NCBI GenBank assembly: GCA_963738305.1
Contig: CAVTVU010000012.1
Coordinates: 60,730 to 124,729 of the forward strand
DNA: 64,000 nt
Origin: JBBRHQ01 sp963738305
GTDB taxonomy: Bacteria; Actinomycetota; Thermoleophilia; Solirubrobacterales; 70-9
Direction of reading: 5' to 3'
The notes beneath the pieces were generated by a model that was not told the DNA's origin, did not search any database, and saw only the letters and a list, made by a program, of their open reading frames with translations. Both the position numbers and the translations under genes were made by a program. This document shows, one piece after another, positions 51,846-61,589 of this stretch. Within the stretch, counting starts at the first letter, position 1; the number at the start of each line of letters is the position of its first letter.

Positions 51846-52528
51846 CTAACCCTCGGGCTCTTGCGAGCCTTCCTCGACCACCGCGTCTTGAGCGCTCAAA
51901 CCGCCAACTGTCGGCGGCGCTGCGATCGTGCCTCCGAGAGGAATCTGGCTTCCTGAACCGGACTCCTCCAGCGTGAACGGGGGCCAGTCCTCGGTCAGCA
52001 GGTAGAAGTAGGCGTTGGCCCGCGTCTGGTAGGCGAGCGCCGAGCGCAGCGGCTCGAACAGGCCCTCGGAGAGGCGGCCCGTGAAAAGGATCGCGAACCA
52101 GCCGATGAGCGCGATCACCGAGGCGATCAGGCCCTGGACCCAGACGAGCAGCATCACCGGGATGCCGATGATCGGCGGAAGAACGCCTTGAGACGGCTGT
52201 ACTCCGCCCTCGGCTCGGGCACGCCCACCCGGACCGGATAGCCGGGGTCATCGGCGCCGCCGAAGGAGGGCAACTCGTCGGTCTGAGGAGGACGAAGGCG
52301 TAGAAGCGGCTCGAGTAGCGCAGGAAGCCGGCGATGAAGTTGTAGAGGCCATCCGGGTAGCGCCCGGTGAACACGACCGCGACCCAGGCGAAGAAGAGGG
52401 TGAAGGAGGCGATGAAGCCGTAGATCGTCGGCGACGATCAGCCAGGGAATCGCGACGATAAGCGGAAGAAGTGGTCAGCCTGTTGCGTCCATCGCCGGGT
52501 AGTCGGCTTCGTAGGTGACGGGGTACAT
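51846..52528 (-). CDS. second DUF4389 membrane protein, several indels
   Basis: Paralogue of the gene at 50281. From ATG 52526-52528 (with AGGAGGAA upstream): MYPVTYEADYPAMDAT, then frames must be switched several times in 450 nt to read RLTTFFRLIVAIPWLIV, TIYGFIASFTLFFAWVAVVFTGRYPDGLYNFIAGFLRY, TDELPSFGGADDPGYPVRVG, and finally IPVMLLVWVQGLIASVIALIGWF to the stop at 51846. At least five single-base indels are needed. Each block is intact at residue level, which favours sequencing error over decay. Confidence 0.7.
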
Positions 52529-52626
52529 CGTTCCTCCTCCGTTGACTGGCGGGTCTGGATGCCTCGGCGCCGGCGGCTTGGCGCAGCCCAGGCGCTATCG
52601 GAGGCAGGCCGCGGAATCTTGACCAA

Positions 52627-52632
52627 TAACCT
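52627..52632 (+). promoter_or_regulatory. putative -10 box (TAACCT) of the aminotransferase-serA operon
   Basis: TAACCT ends 9 nt before ATG 52642, supporting that codon as start even though an indel separates it from the main frame. Confidence 0.35.
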
Positions 52633-52641
52633 TCCCCGCCG

Positions 52642-53834
52642 ATGAGCGAAGCAGCATCTACACCAAGCAGTACCTGATGACCGCCGGGCCGACCCCGCTG
52701 CCGCCGGCCGTCAGCCAGGTGATGGCCGAGCCGATCCTCTACCACCGCGCGCCGGCCTTCGTCGAGGTCTACGAGCGTGCCCTGGAGAACCTCCGCGAGG
52801 TCTTTCAGACCGGCAACGACGTGCTCTCCTTCGCGGCCTCGGGCAGCGGGGCGATGGAGTCCGCGGTCGCCAACCTGTGCGTTCCGGGCGAGCCCGCCCT
52901 GGTCGCCTCCGCCGGCAAGTTCGGCGAGCGCTGGGCGCAGCTCTGCGCGGCCCATGGCGCCGACCTCGAGGCACTCGAGTTCGAATGGGGCGAGAAGATC
53001 GACCCGGCCCGCCTCGACGAGGCGATCGCGGCGATGCCGGAGCCTCCGCGCGCGGTGTTCGCGACCCAGTCGGAGACCTCGACCGGGGTCGATCCACGAC
53101 GTCCGCGAGCTGGCCGAGGTCGCCCGCGCCACGACGCGATCCTCGTCGATCGACGCGATCTCGGGCCTCGGCGCGGTCGACCTGCCGCAGGACGAGTGGG
53201 GGGTGGACGTGGTCGTCTCCGGCTCGCAGAAGTCGCTGATGTCCCCGCCCGGCCTGGCCTTCGCCTCGGTCTCCGAGCGAGCCCTGGCGGCCGCTGCCGA
53301 GAGCCCCGGGCGGCGCTTCTACTTCGACTGGGCGCGGACTGCGGCCGGGCCAGCGCGAGGACCCGGCGAACAGCCCCTTCACCCCGGCGGTGACGCTGTG
53401 GAGGGCGCTCGACGTCGCCCTCGGCCTGATCGAAGAGGAGGGCCTGGCGGCGGTGTTCGCCAGGCACGCGGTGCTGGCCCGAGCGGCACGGGCAGGGATC
53501 GAGGCGATCGGGCTGGAGCGCTTCGGCCCCGACGACCCCGACGCCAACGTGGTCACCGCCGCCCGTCTTCCGGAGGGGATCGACGGCGCCAGGGTGCCGA
53601 AGCTGATGCGGGACCGGCTCGGGATCACGGTCGCCGGCGGCCAGGGGCACCTGAAGGGCCAGATCGTCCGCATCGCCCACTGCGGCTATTACGGCGCCTT
53701 CGACATCGTCGTCGCCCTCAGCGGGCTCGAGCTCGCCCTGCGGGATCTCGGTCACGAGTGCGAGCCGGGCGCCGGCGGCCGGGGCGGCCCAGCGGGTGTT
53801 CGCCGAGGCCGGCGCACCGGAGCCGGTCGGTTGA
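52642..53834 (+). CDS. class V PLP aminotransferase (serine-pyruvate / phosphoserine type), frameshifted
   Basis: Reads through if four or more indels are corrected. SIYTKQYLMTAGPTPLPPAVSQVMAEP, VLSFAASGSGAMESAVANL, FATQSETSTG, then a shift near 53093 to IHDVRELAEVARA, shifts near 53140 to DAISGLGAVDLPQDEWGVDVVVSGSQKSLMSPPGLAF (PLP lysine in QKS), a shift near 53350 to NSPFTPAVTLWRALDVALGLIEEEGL, and a last one near 53770 to AAQRVFAEAGAPEPVG. It precedes serA by 6 nt, so it probably transaminates 3-phosphohydroxypyruvate in place of SerC; alanine-glyoxylate activity is the alternative. Confidence 0.8.
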
Positions 53835-53840
53835 GCCGCA

Positions 53841-55438
53841 GTGAACAGACAGTCTCCGAGGGTTCTCGTCAAGGAGAAGATCGCCGACTCCGGCGTCGAT
53901 CTGCTGCGCGCCAACTTCGAGGTCGACCTCGGCCTCGAGATGGGGCCCGACGAGCTGATCGAGGCGATCGGCGGATACGACGCGATCCTGATCCGCTCGG
54001 CGACCAAGCTGACCGCGGACGTGATCGAGCGCCGGCGAGCGGCTGAAGGTGATCGGGCGGGCCGGCACCGGGGTCGACAACGTCGACATCGAGGCGGCGA
54101 CCCGGCGGGGCATCATCGTCGCCAACGCTCCCGAGTCGAACTCGATCGCCGCGGCGGAGCACACGATGGCGCTGATGCTGGCGCTCTGCCGCAACGTCCC
54201 GCAGGCGCACGCCTCGCTGGTCGCCGGACGCTGGGACCGCGCCGACTTCAAGGGGGCCGAGCTGTACGGCAAGACGCTCGGGCGTATTCGGGTTCGGCAG
54301 GATCGGCCAGCTCGTCGCCAAGCGCGCGCAGGCGTTCGAGATGGAGGTCGTCGCCTTCGACAAGTTCGTCTCCGGCGAGCGCTTCCGCGAGCTTGGGGTG
54401 GAGGGCGCCGAGCACCGGGCCGAGGTCTTCGAGCGGGCGGAGATCATCTCCCTGCACCTGCCGAAGACCCCGGAGACGGTGAGCTGGATCGACGCCGAGG
54501 CGATCGGGCAGATGAGGGACGGCGTGAGGATCGTCAACTGCGCCCGGGGCGAGCTGATCGACCTCGACGCGCTGCTCGAGGGCCTCGAGTCGGGCAAGAT
54601 CGGCGGCGCGGCGCTCGACGTCTTCCCCGAGGAGCCATTCACCGAGCATCCGGTGTTCGGGCGCCCCGACGTCGTCGTCACGCCCCATCTCGGCGCCTCG
54701 ACCGCCGAGGCCCAGGACCGGGCGGGGCTGGTGACCGCGGAGCAGGTGACCGCCGCGCTTAACGGCGCCGTGGTCACCAACGCGGTCAACATCGCCGCGG
54801 TGCGACCGGAGGAGATGGAGGCGATGGCGCCCTTCGTGCCGCTCTGCGAGAAGCTCGGTCGCCTCGCCCAGGGCCTCGGCAACGGCTCGGTCGACCGGGT
54901 GACGGCGGAGTTCCGCGGCCGTCTCGCCGAGTACGACACCCGCCTGCTCGGCATCGCCGCACTGGTCGGGATCCTCTCGGGCCACACCGAGGAGCCCGTC
55001 AACCTCGTCAATGCGCCGCAGATGGCCGAGGAGCGGGGGATCGAGCTGGTCGAGACCAAGGACGCGGCCTCCGAGGACTTCACCGAGCTGGTCAGGGTGC
55101 GGATCGAGTCCGGCGACGACGCCGTCGAGGTCGCCGGGACCGGCGTCGGGCCGCGCAACGAGCCCTACCTCGTCTTCGCCTGGGGTGAGAGCTTCTTCCT
55201 GCCGTTCGCCGATCACATCTCGGTCTTCCGCTACAAGGACCAGCCGGGGATGATCGGCCGGGTCGGCACGGCCTTCGGCGAGGAGGGCGTCAACATCATC
55301 TCCGCCGCGGTCGGAGCCGAGGCGAGCGGCGACGTCGCCGTGATGGCGATGACGACCGACGCCCCGGTACGCGCTCCGACCATCGCCCGCATCCGCGACC
55401 TCGACGGCTTCTACGCGGGACGCTCGGTCGACGTCTGA
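53841..55438 (+). CDS. serA: D-3-phosphoglycerate dehydrogenase, two frameshifts
   Basis: First enzyme of serine synthesis. About 530 residues when corrected, the long type I form with ASB and ACT domains. From GTG 53841: VLVKEKIADSGVDLL, a missing base near 54035, then VIGRAGTGVDNVDIEAATRRG and NAPESNSIAAAEHTMALML, an extra G near 54282 (CTCGGGCGT) before the NAD loop VFGFGRIGQLVAKRA, then SLHLPKTPETVSWID, NCARGELIDLDAL (Arg), DVFPEEPF (Glu) and TPHLGASTAEAQ (His). C-terminal ACT: HISVFRYKDQPGMIGRVGTAFGEEGVNI, the serine feedback site. Confidence 0.92.
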
Positions 55439-55449
55439 ACAAAGCCGTG

Positions 55450-55455
55450 TAGGTT
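55450..55455 (+). promoter_or_regulatory. putative -10 box (TAGGTT), leaderless start
   Basis: TAGGTT ends 8 nt before the ATG at 55464. Confidence 0.35.
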
Positions 55456-55463
55456 GAGGCGCG

Positions 55464-56495
55464 ATGCGCGCCCTGGTTCTGACCGGCACCGGAGGTCCCG
55501 AGGTCCTCCAGGTCCAGGAGCGCCCCGACCCCGCGGTCGGGCCGGGCGACGTTCGGATCGCGGTCCGGGCCGCGGGTATCAACTTCGCCGACACCCTGGC
55601 CCGGGTGGGGCTCTATCCCGACGCTCCCAAGACGCCGTGCGTGCTCGGCTACGAGGTGTCCGGCGAGGTGGAGTCGGTGGGAGAGGGTGCGAGCGGCTAC
55701 GCGGTCGGAGACAGGGTGATGGCAGCGACACGCTTCGGCGGCCAGGCGGAGCTCGTCACCGTCCCCGCGGACCAGGTGCTGCCGCTGCCGGAGGCGCTCA
55801 GCTTCGAGCAGGGCGCCGCCTTCCCGGTCAACTACGGGACCGCCCAGGCGGCCCTGTTCGTGATGGGTGGGCTGAAGGCGGGGGAGAGGGTGCTGATCCA
55901 CGCCGCTGCGGGCGGCGTGGGCATCGCGGCGACGCAGCTCGCCCGCAACGCCGGCGCTGAGATCTTCGGGACCGCCTCGGCCTCCAAGCACGACGTGATC
56001 CGCGAGCAGGGGGTGGCCCACGCGATCGACTACCGCACCGCCGACTTCGCCGATGAGGTGATGCGGATCACCTCCGGGGAGGGGATCGACCTGGCGATCG
56101 ACGCGATCGGCCCCACCTCGTTCCGCAAGGACTACCGGCTGCTGCGGCCCGGCGGGCGGCTGGTGATGTTCGGGCTGTCGGAGTCCTCAGACGAGCGCGG
56201 CCGGAACCTGGCCGCGACGGTCAAAAGCCTGGCGCGGATGCCGCTGGCGACGATGCCCTGGTGGAAGAGCCTGATGATGATCAACGAGAACAAGGGGGTC
56301 TTCGGCCTCAACCTGCTCGCCTGGTGGGATCGCGAGGGAAGCCTCGACCGGCTGACCGGGCCGCTGATGGCAGATCTCGAGTCGGGCCGCGTGGAGCCCG
56401 TCGTGGCGGAGTCGTTCTCCTTCGACCGTGCCGGGGATGCCCACCGATTCATCGCCGAGCGCCGCAACATCGGCAAGGTCGTGCTGTTTCCTTGA
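55464..56495 (+). CDS. quinone oxidoreductase-like, zinc-independent MDR family
   Basis: 343 residues. NADPH-dependent medium-chain reductase without the catalytic zinc residues: MRALVLTGTGGPEVLQVQERPDP, GINFADTLARVGLYPDAPKTPCVLGYEVSGEV, and Rossmann loop VLIHAAAGGVGIAATQLARN. Likely substrates are quinones or enoyl compounds. Single gene with its own -10 box. Confidence 0.88.
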   Translation: MRALVLTGTGGPEVLQVQERPDPAVGPGDVRIAVRAAGINFADTLARVGLYPDAPKTPCVLGYEVSGEVESVGEGASGYAVGDRVMAATRFGGQAELVTVPADQVLPLPEALSFEQGAAFPVNYGTAQAALFVMGGLKAGERVLIHAAAGGVGIAATQLARNAGAEIFGTASASKHDVIREQGVAHAIDYRTADFADEVMRITSGEGIDLAIDAIGPTSFRKDYRLLRPGGRLVMFGLSESSDERGRNLAATVKSLARMPLATMPWWKSLMMINENKGVFGLNLLAWWDREGSLDRLTGPLMADLESGRVEPVVAESFSFDRAGDAHRFIAERRNIGKVVLFP

Positions 56496-56521
56496 GAGCC
56501 GGGCCCAGGCCCGGCACGAAG

Positions 56522-57181
56522 ATGAGATCCCGAGCAACTGAGAGGCACGGCCTCGCGCTGGCCATCGCGCTGGCGGCGCTGGCGCTGCTCTCGTTCCCCG
56601 CTCTCGCAACCGCTGGCGGCCCGGTCCTGCGGACGAGGGTGCGCCCGACCCAAGCCTCCGCCTCGGCGAGCCGCCTCTCCCTGACCCTGGCGATCAGGGC
56701 TGATGAGAGCAACACCGGCCCAATGCCCAACGTGATCAGGATCAACCGCTCGAGCACGCGTTACGTGATCGACTCCAACGGCTCGCTTCCTCCGCCCCTG
56801 GTCAACGGCCTGCCCTTCGCCGGATGCTCGAACCCGACCGGCAACGAGAACCGACTGCTCTGCCTGATCACCGCGATCAGGGGCTTCCAGATCGTCACCA
56901 AGGGTGGCAACGACACGGTCACCGCAACCGGGTCGGTGGCGGTCCCGACCCTGATGAAGGGCGGGAGCGGGCTCGATGACCTCTACGGAGGCTCCAGCTC
57001 GGACAAGCTGGTCGGCGGCACCGACGCCGACAAGCTGGTCGGGCGCGCCGGGCCTGACGCCCTCTACGGCGGCCCGGGCCCCGACCGGCTGCTGGGCGGC
57101 CGAGGCAAGGACGTGCTCCGCGGGGGGCCGGGGCGGGACGTGCTCCGCGGGGGGCCGGGGCGGGACGACCCCAAGCAGTAG
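56522..57181 (+). CDS. exported protein with RTX-type calcium-binding repeats
   Basis: 219 residues. Signal peptide (LALAIALAALALLSFPALATAGG), a domain with two cysteines (FAGCSNPTG, RLLCLITA), and from residue 125 nonapeptide repeats GGNDTV, GGSGLDDLYGGSSSDKLVGGTDADKL, GGPGPDRLLGGRGKDVL that coil around calcium. The last two repeats (57110-57136 and 57137-57163) are identical 27-bp units, a recent duplication. Role unknown; probably a secreted or surface protein. Confidence 0.8.
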   Translation: MRSRATERHGLALAIALAALALLSFPALATAGGPVLRTRVRPTQASASASRLSLTLAIRADESNTGPMPNVIRINRSSTRYVIDSNGSLPPPLVNGLPFAGCSNPTGNENRLLCLITAIRGFQIVTKGGNDTVTATGSVAVPTLMKGGSGLDDLYGGSSSDKLVGGTDADKLVGRAGPDALYGGPGPDRLLGGRGKDVLRGGPGRDVLRGGPGRDDPKQ

Positions 57182-57208
57182 CGGCCCGGCGCCGCCGGGA
57201 TCGTGCGC

Positions 57209-57214
57209 TACCCT
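57209..57214 (+). promoter_or_regulatory. putative extended -10 box of leuL-leuA (GCTACCCT)
   Basis: TACCCT at 57209-57214 with GC in front. A start site near 57221 would place the leader ATG within a few nt of the 5' end. Confidence 0.4.
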
Positions 57215-57226
57215 GCACGGCAGCGA

Positions 57227-57286
57227 ATGAACCGCCGGCTCGACAGCCTCGCGCTTCTGCTTCTCCTCCCCCTTCGGGGGGAATAG
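57227..57286 (+). CDS. leuL: leucine leader peptide
   Basis: ATG 57227 to TAG 57286 encodes MNRRLDSLALLLLLPLRGE: 8 Leu in 19 residues, with five Leu codons in a row (57254-57268). It ends 66 nt before leuA. Leucine leader peptides in front of leuA are established in actinobacteria such as Streptomyces and Corynebacterium. The peptide itself should have no function; its translation reports Leu-tRNA supply. Confidence 0.8.
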   Translation: MNRRLDSLALLLLLPLRGE

Positions 57287-57350
57287 CGCTGGGCGGCGCG
57301 AGAGCCGCGAGAGACAAGGTCATTCCAGAGCAGCAGAGAAGGAGAAGCAG
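57257..57350 (+). promoter_or_regulatory. leuA attenuator: Leu-codon run complementary to the leuA ribosome-binding site
   Basis: CTGCTTCTCCT (57257-57267, Leu codons 11-14 of leuL) is the exact complement of AGGAGAAGCAG (57340-57350), the leuA Shine-Dalgarno region 2 nt before the ATG: 11 bp. Between them lie a C(TTCG)G hairpin with five C-G pairs (57268-57281) and GCGGC/GCCGC (57293-57308). A ribosome stalled on the Leu codons would free the leuA site; one that finishes at the TAG would let it be sequestered. No T tract suggests termination. Confidence 0.7.
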
Positions 57351-57352
57351 CG

Positions 57353-58945
<1,593 letters not shown>

Positions 58946-59014
58946 CCGACACACTCGCCGATCGGGCCCGCTCCCGGAGACGGAGTCGGCCAGGCGGCGT
59001 CGAATTACGCCTCG

Positions 59015-59452
59015 ATGGCAACCGATGTCGCCGAGCGCTACCGCCGTGGCCTTCGCCAGGCGGTCGGCGCGAGCGCCGGCCCTTACGGCTACACCCTCAC
59101 GGTCTGGACCTCGGGGGCGGTGCTCGTCCACAATGAGGGCCTGCCCACGGGAATCGAGGCCATCCTCTTCGCCGTCGGCAGCATCGTTGCCTTCGCCGGA
59201 GCCGGTGCGATTGCCTTCGGATCCCGATCCGCCCGTTCGGAGGCCTCAACGCGTGGGGCACACCCGGCCCTGTGGGGGAGCCTCCACTTCGTTCCCATCG
59301 CGTTGGCGATCGGCGCCGCATCGGTGATCGGGTCCCTGTTCGACGGTACGGTGACCTGGCCGATCGGAGGCGTCGTCGTCACAGGCATCTATCTCGCCTC
59401 GGTCGGCGGGCAGATCATGCTGGCCCACTCCGCCGGGTCGGCGGCGGAATAG
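59015..59452 (+). CDS. four-helix membrane protein, unknown function
   Basis: 145 residues. Hydrophobic segments YTLTVWTSGAVLVH, AILFAVGSIVAFAGAGAIAFG, FVPIALAIGAASVIGSLF and GGVVVTGIYLASVGGQIMLAH. Not recognised. Its TAG stop is part of the -10 box of the following SDR gene. Confidence 0.65.
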   Translation: MATDVAERYRRGLRQAVGASAGPYGYTLTVWTSGAVLVHNEGLPTGIEAILFAVGSIVAFAGAGAIAFGSRSARSEASTRGAHPALWGSLHFVPIALAIGAASVIGSLFDGTVTWPIGGVVVTGIYLASVGGQIMLAHSAGSAAE

Positions 59453-59463
59453 ACTCGTCGAGG

Positions 59464-60216
59464 ATGTCCGATCTGCTGAGAGGCCGCCGCGCCGCGATCA
59501 CCGGGGCCTCCTCGGGGATCGGGGAGGCGACCGCACTTGCCCTTACCGCCGAGGGCGCATCGGTGGCGCTCGGGGCGCGGCGGAAGGATCGTCTCGACGA
59601 TCTCGCCGGCCGGATCGAGGCGGAGGGCGGCACCGCGGTCTCGCTGGAGACGGACATCACCTCCGAGGAAGAGGCCCGGGGCTTCGTGGAGGGCGCGGCC
59701 GAGTCGCTCGGCGGCCTCGACATTCTCGTCAACAACGCCGGGGTGATGCTGCTGGGGCCGATCGAGGGTGCAGACACCGCTGAGTGGCGGACGATGATCG
59801 AGGTCAACCTCCTGGGGCTCCTCTACTGCACCCGGGCGGCGCTCCCGATGCTGCGCGAAGGGGGCAATGGCCACATCGTCAACCTCTCCTCGGTCGCCGG
59901 GCGGATCGCAAGCCTCGGCTCCGGCGTCTACAACATGACGAAGTGGGGCGTGACCGGGTTCTCCGAATCGCTGCGCCAGGAGGCCGCCAACTCGCGCATT
60001 CGCGTCACCTGCGTCGAGCCCGGCTTCGTCGAGACCGAGCTCCAGGGACACAACACCAACCCGATGGTCCTCGAGACGATCGAGAAGATGCGTGAGCAGA
60101 CCGGTGAGGTGCTCCGCGCCGAGGACATCGCGGCGGCGATCCTCCACGCCGTCTCGGCCCCGAAGCGCGTGAACGTCAACGAGATCCTCGTCCGCCCGAC
60201 CGGCCAGACGCGCTAG
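59464..60216 (+). CDS. short-chain dehydrogenase/reductase
   Basis: 250 residues, classical SDR. Cofactor loop AAITGASSGIGEATALAL, NNAG motif LDILVNNAGVML, catalytic Ser in HIVNLSSVAGRI, Tyr and Lys in YNMTKWGVTGFSESL, and the PG motif VTCVEPGFVETEL. ARRKDR after strand 2 favours NADP. Substrate not readable. TAGACT (59450-59455) ends 8 nt before the ATG. Confidence 0.9.
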   Translation: MSDLLRGRRAAITGASSGIGEATALALTAEGASVALGARRKDRLDDLAGRIEAEGGTAVSLETDITSEEEARGFVEGAAESLGGLDILVNNAGVMLLGPIEGADTAEWRTMIEVNLLGLLYCTRAALPMLREGGNGHIVNLSSVAGRIASLGSGVYNMTKWGVTGFSESLRQEAANSRIRVTCVEPGFVETELQGHNTNPMVLETIEKMREQTGEVLRAEDIAAAILHAVSAPKRVNVNEILVRPTGQTR

Positions 60217-60252
60217 GCCACCTCGGAAGGTGTCGGGAGGCGCTCGATTTGC

Positions 60253-60813
60253 TCAGTGGCTGACGCCGAAGTCGACCGTGTAGGTCGCGCACTTGCGTCC
60301 GCCACCCACCGGGTCGCGGCGAGCGATGCCGACGCCCAGCTCGCGGTAGCGACCCGTGAGGATCGCGGCGCGATGGCCGGAGCTGCGCATCCAGCGGCGG
60401 AAGACGAGCTTCGCCGACCCGTCCCGGTGGCAGCCGAAGCCGATCACCTCGCCGAAGGCCCAGGAGCGGGCACGCGCGAAGTAGCCGGTGTGGGCGATCC
60501 GCGACTGGGTGGAGCCGTGGGCGAAAAAGCGATGACTGACCATGGCCCGCGAGTGCCCGGTGGCCACGCGGCGCAGCTTGACGTTGATCCGCAGGGGCCG
60601 CAGCCCGTGGCGGCGCCTGGCGCGGTTGATCAGGCAGCGGGTCGAGATCCTCAGGTGGCGCCGGGTGACCCGCGCGGGTCGCGCGCCGGCGTGCCGGCAA
60701 TGCGATCTACCGGCCGCAGCGGCGGTGCCGAGCAGCCCGCCAGGCGGGGAGGGGGGCGGAGCGAGCAGGACGAGCAGGCCCATCGCCAGCACGAGTAGCG
60801 AAGCCCCCGTCAC
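60253..60813 (-). CDS. secreted CAP (SCP/PR1-like) domain protein
   Basis: 186 residues from GTG. N-terminal hydrophobic segment (SLLVLAMGLLVLLAPP), then CAP domain: INRARRRHGLRPLRINVKL, HSRAMVSHRFFAHGS, RARSWAFGEVIGFG, WMRSSGHRAAILTGRYRELGVGIAR and CATYTVDFGVSH. His and Glu residues of the CAP cavity are kept. Function in bacteria is mostly unknown. Divergent from the XRE-cupin gene. Confidence 0.85.
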   Translation of the reverse strand: MTGASLLVLAMGLLVLLAPPPSPPGGLLGTAAAAGRSHCRHAGARPARVTRRHLRISTRCLINRARRRHGLRPLRINVKLRRVATGHSRAMVSHRFFAHGSTQSRIAHTGYFARARSWAFGEVIGFGCHRDGSAKLVFRRWMRSSGHRAAILTGRYRELGVGIARRDPVGGGRKCATYTVDFGVSH

Positions 60814-60925
60814 GGCCCCCGCAGCTATGTGTGTGTTTCCTCATGAAGCGGGGAGGCACCCTACCCGCAGGCGCCGACGGCCCGCTTTCCGGGGCACCGA
60901 AGCTCGTTCCGAGCAGGCAATACAC

Positions 60926-60945
60926 TTGTATGTGATAACGTACAA
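60926..60945. promoter_or_regulatory. operator-like dyad before the XRE-cupin regulator
   Basis: TTGTATGTGATAACGTACAA is a 20-nt dyad in which 8 of 10 position pairs are complementary, ending 3 nt before the GTG at 60949. It is AT-rich in a GC-rich genome and would cover the promoter, so autoregulation by the encoded protein is likely. Confidence 0.5.
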
Positions 60946-60948
60946 ACG

Positions 60949-61575
60949 GTGAGCACCGCGGCACCCCCGACCGACCAGCGTCCCGAGTCCACGCTTCGTG
61001 CGCCGACCGCCGCTCCACGGGTGGGCGCCCGGGTTCGCGCCCTGCGCGAGGCGATGGGCCTCTCGCTGCGCGACCTCGCCGAGCGCTCGGGGGTCAGCGC
61101 CCCGATGCTCTCTCAGGTCGAGCGGGGGGAGACCAGCCCGACGCTGGCCGTGGCGGCGAAGGTCGCCGAGGGGCTGGAGCTGACCCTCTCCCAGCTGCTG
61201 CGCCTCGACGAGGCCGACCACGTGGTGGTGATCCGGGCGCGGGAACGCCGCAGGCTGCGCCATGCCGGCCACCGGGTCGAGGAGCTGACGCCGCCCCTGC
61301 CGGGCCAGCGGGCCGACGTCTCGCTTCATTCGCTTGCACCCGGGGCGTCGACGAGCGGCGCAGGTGACCCGCCGATTCACGAGCCGGGCAGTCGCGAGAC
61401 TGCGGTGGTCCTGACCGGCGCGGTCAACCTGGTGATCGACGGCGAGAGCCACCAGCTCCGCCAGGGCGACAGCGTCACCTTCGACGCTGACCTTGCCCAT
61501 CACTTCACTAACGACGACGACGAGCGGCCGACCAGCTTCATCGCGGTGGTCTCGGCCGGGCTCCGCAGGAGCTGA
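60949..61575 (+). CDS. XRE-family regulator with C-terminal cupin domain
   Basis: 208 residues from GTG. Residues 25-85 are an XRE helix-turn-helix (RALREAMGLSLRDLAERSGVSAPMLSQVERGETSPTLAVAAKVAEGL); residues 110-205 a cupin barrel expected to bind a small ligand (HEPGSRETAVVLTGAVNLVIDGE, LRQGDSVTFDADLAHHFTN). It lies 14 nt before leuC in the same direction, so it is probably co-transcribed with leuCD and may respond to a leucine-pathway metabolite. Confidence 0.88.
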   Translation: MSTAAPPTDQRPESTLRAPTAAPRVGARVRALREAMGLSLRDLAERSGVSAPMLSQVERGETSPTLAVAAKVAEGLELTLSQLLRLDEADHVVVIRARERRRLRHAGHRVEELTPPLPGQRADVSLHSLAPGASTSGAGDPPIHEPGSRETAVVLTGAVNLVIDGESHQLRQGDSVTFDADLAHHFTNDDDERPTSFIAVVSAGLRRS

Positions 61576-61589
61576 AGGAGGTAGGCGGG

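Noticed and set aside
56522..57181. RTX toxin
   Set aside because: Only a short set of calcium repeats after a signal peptide; no toxin domain, acyltransferase or type I secretion genes nearby.
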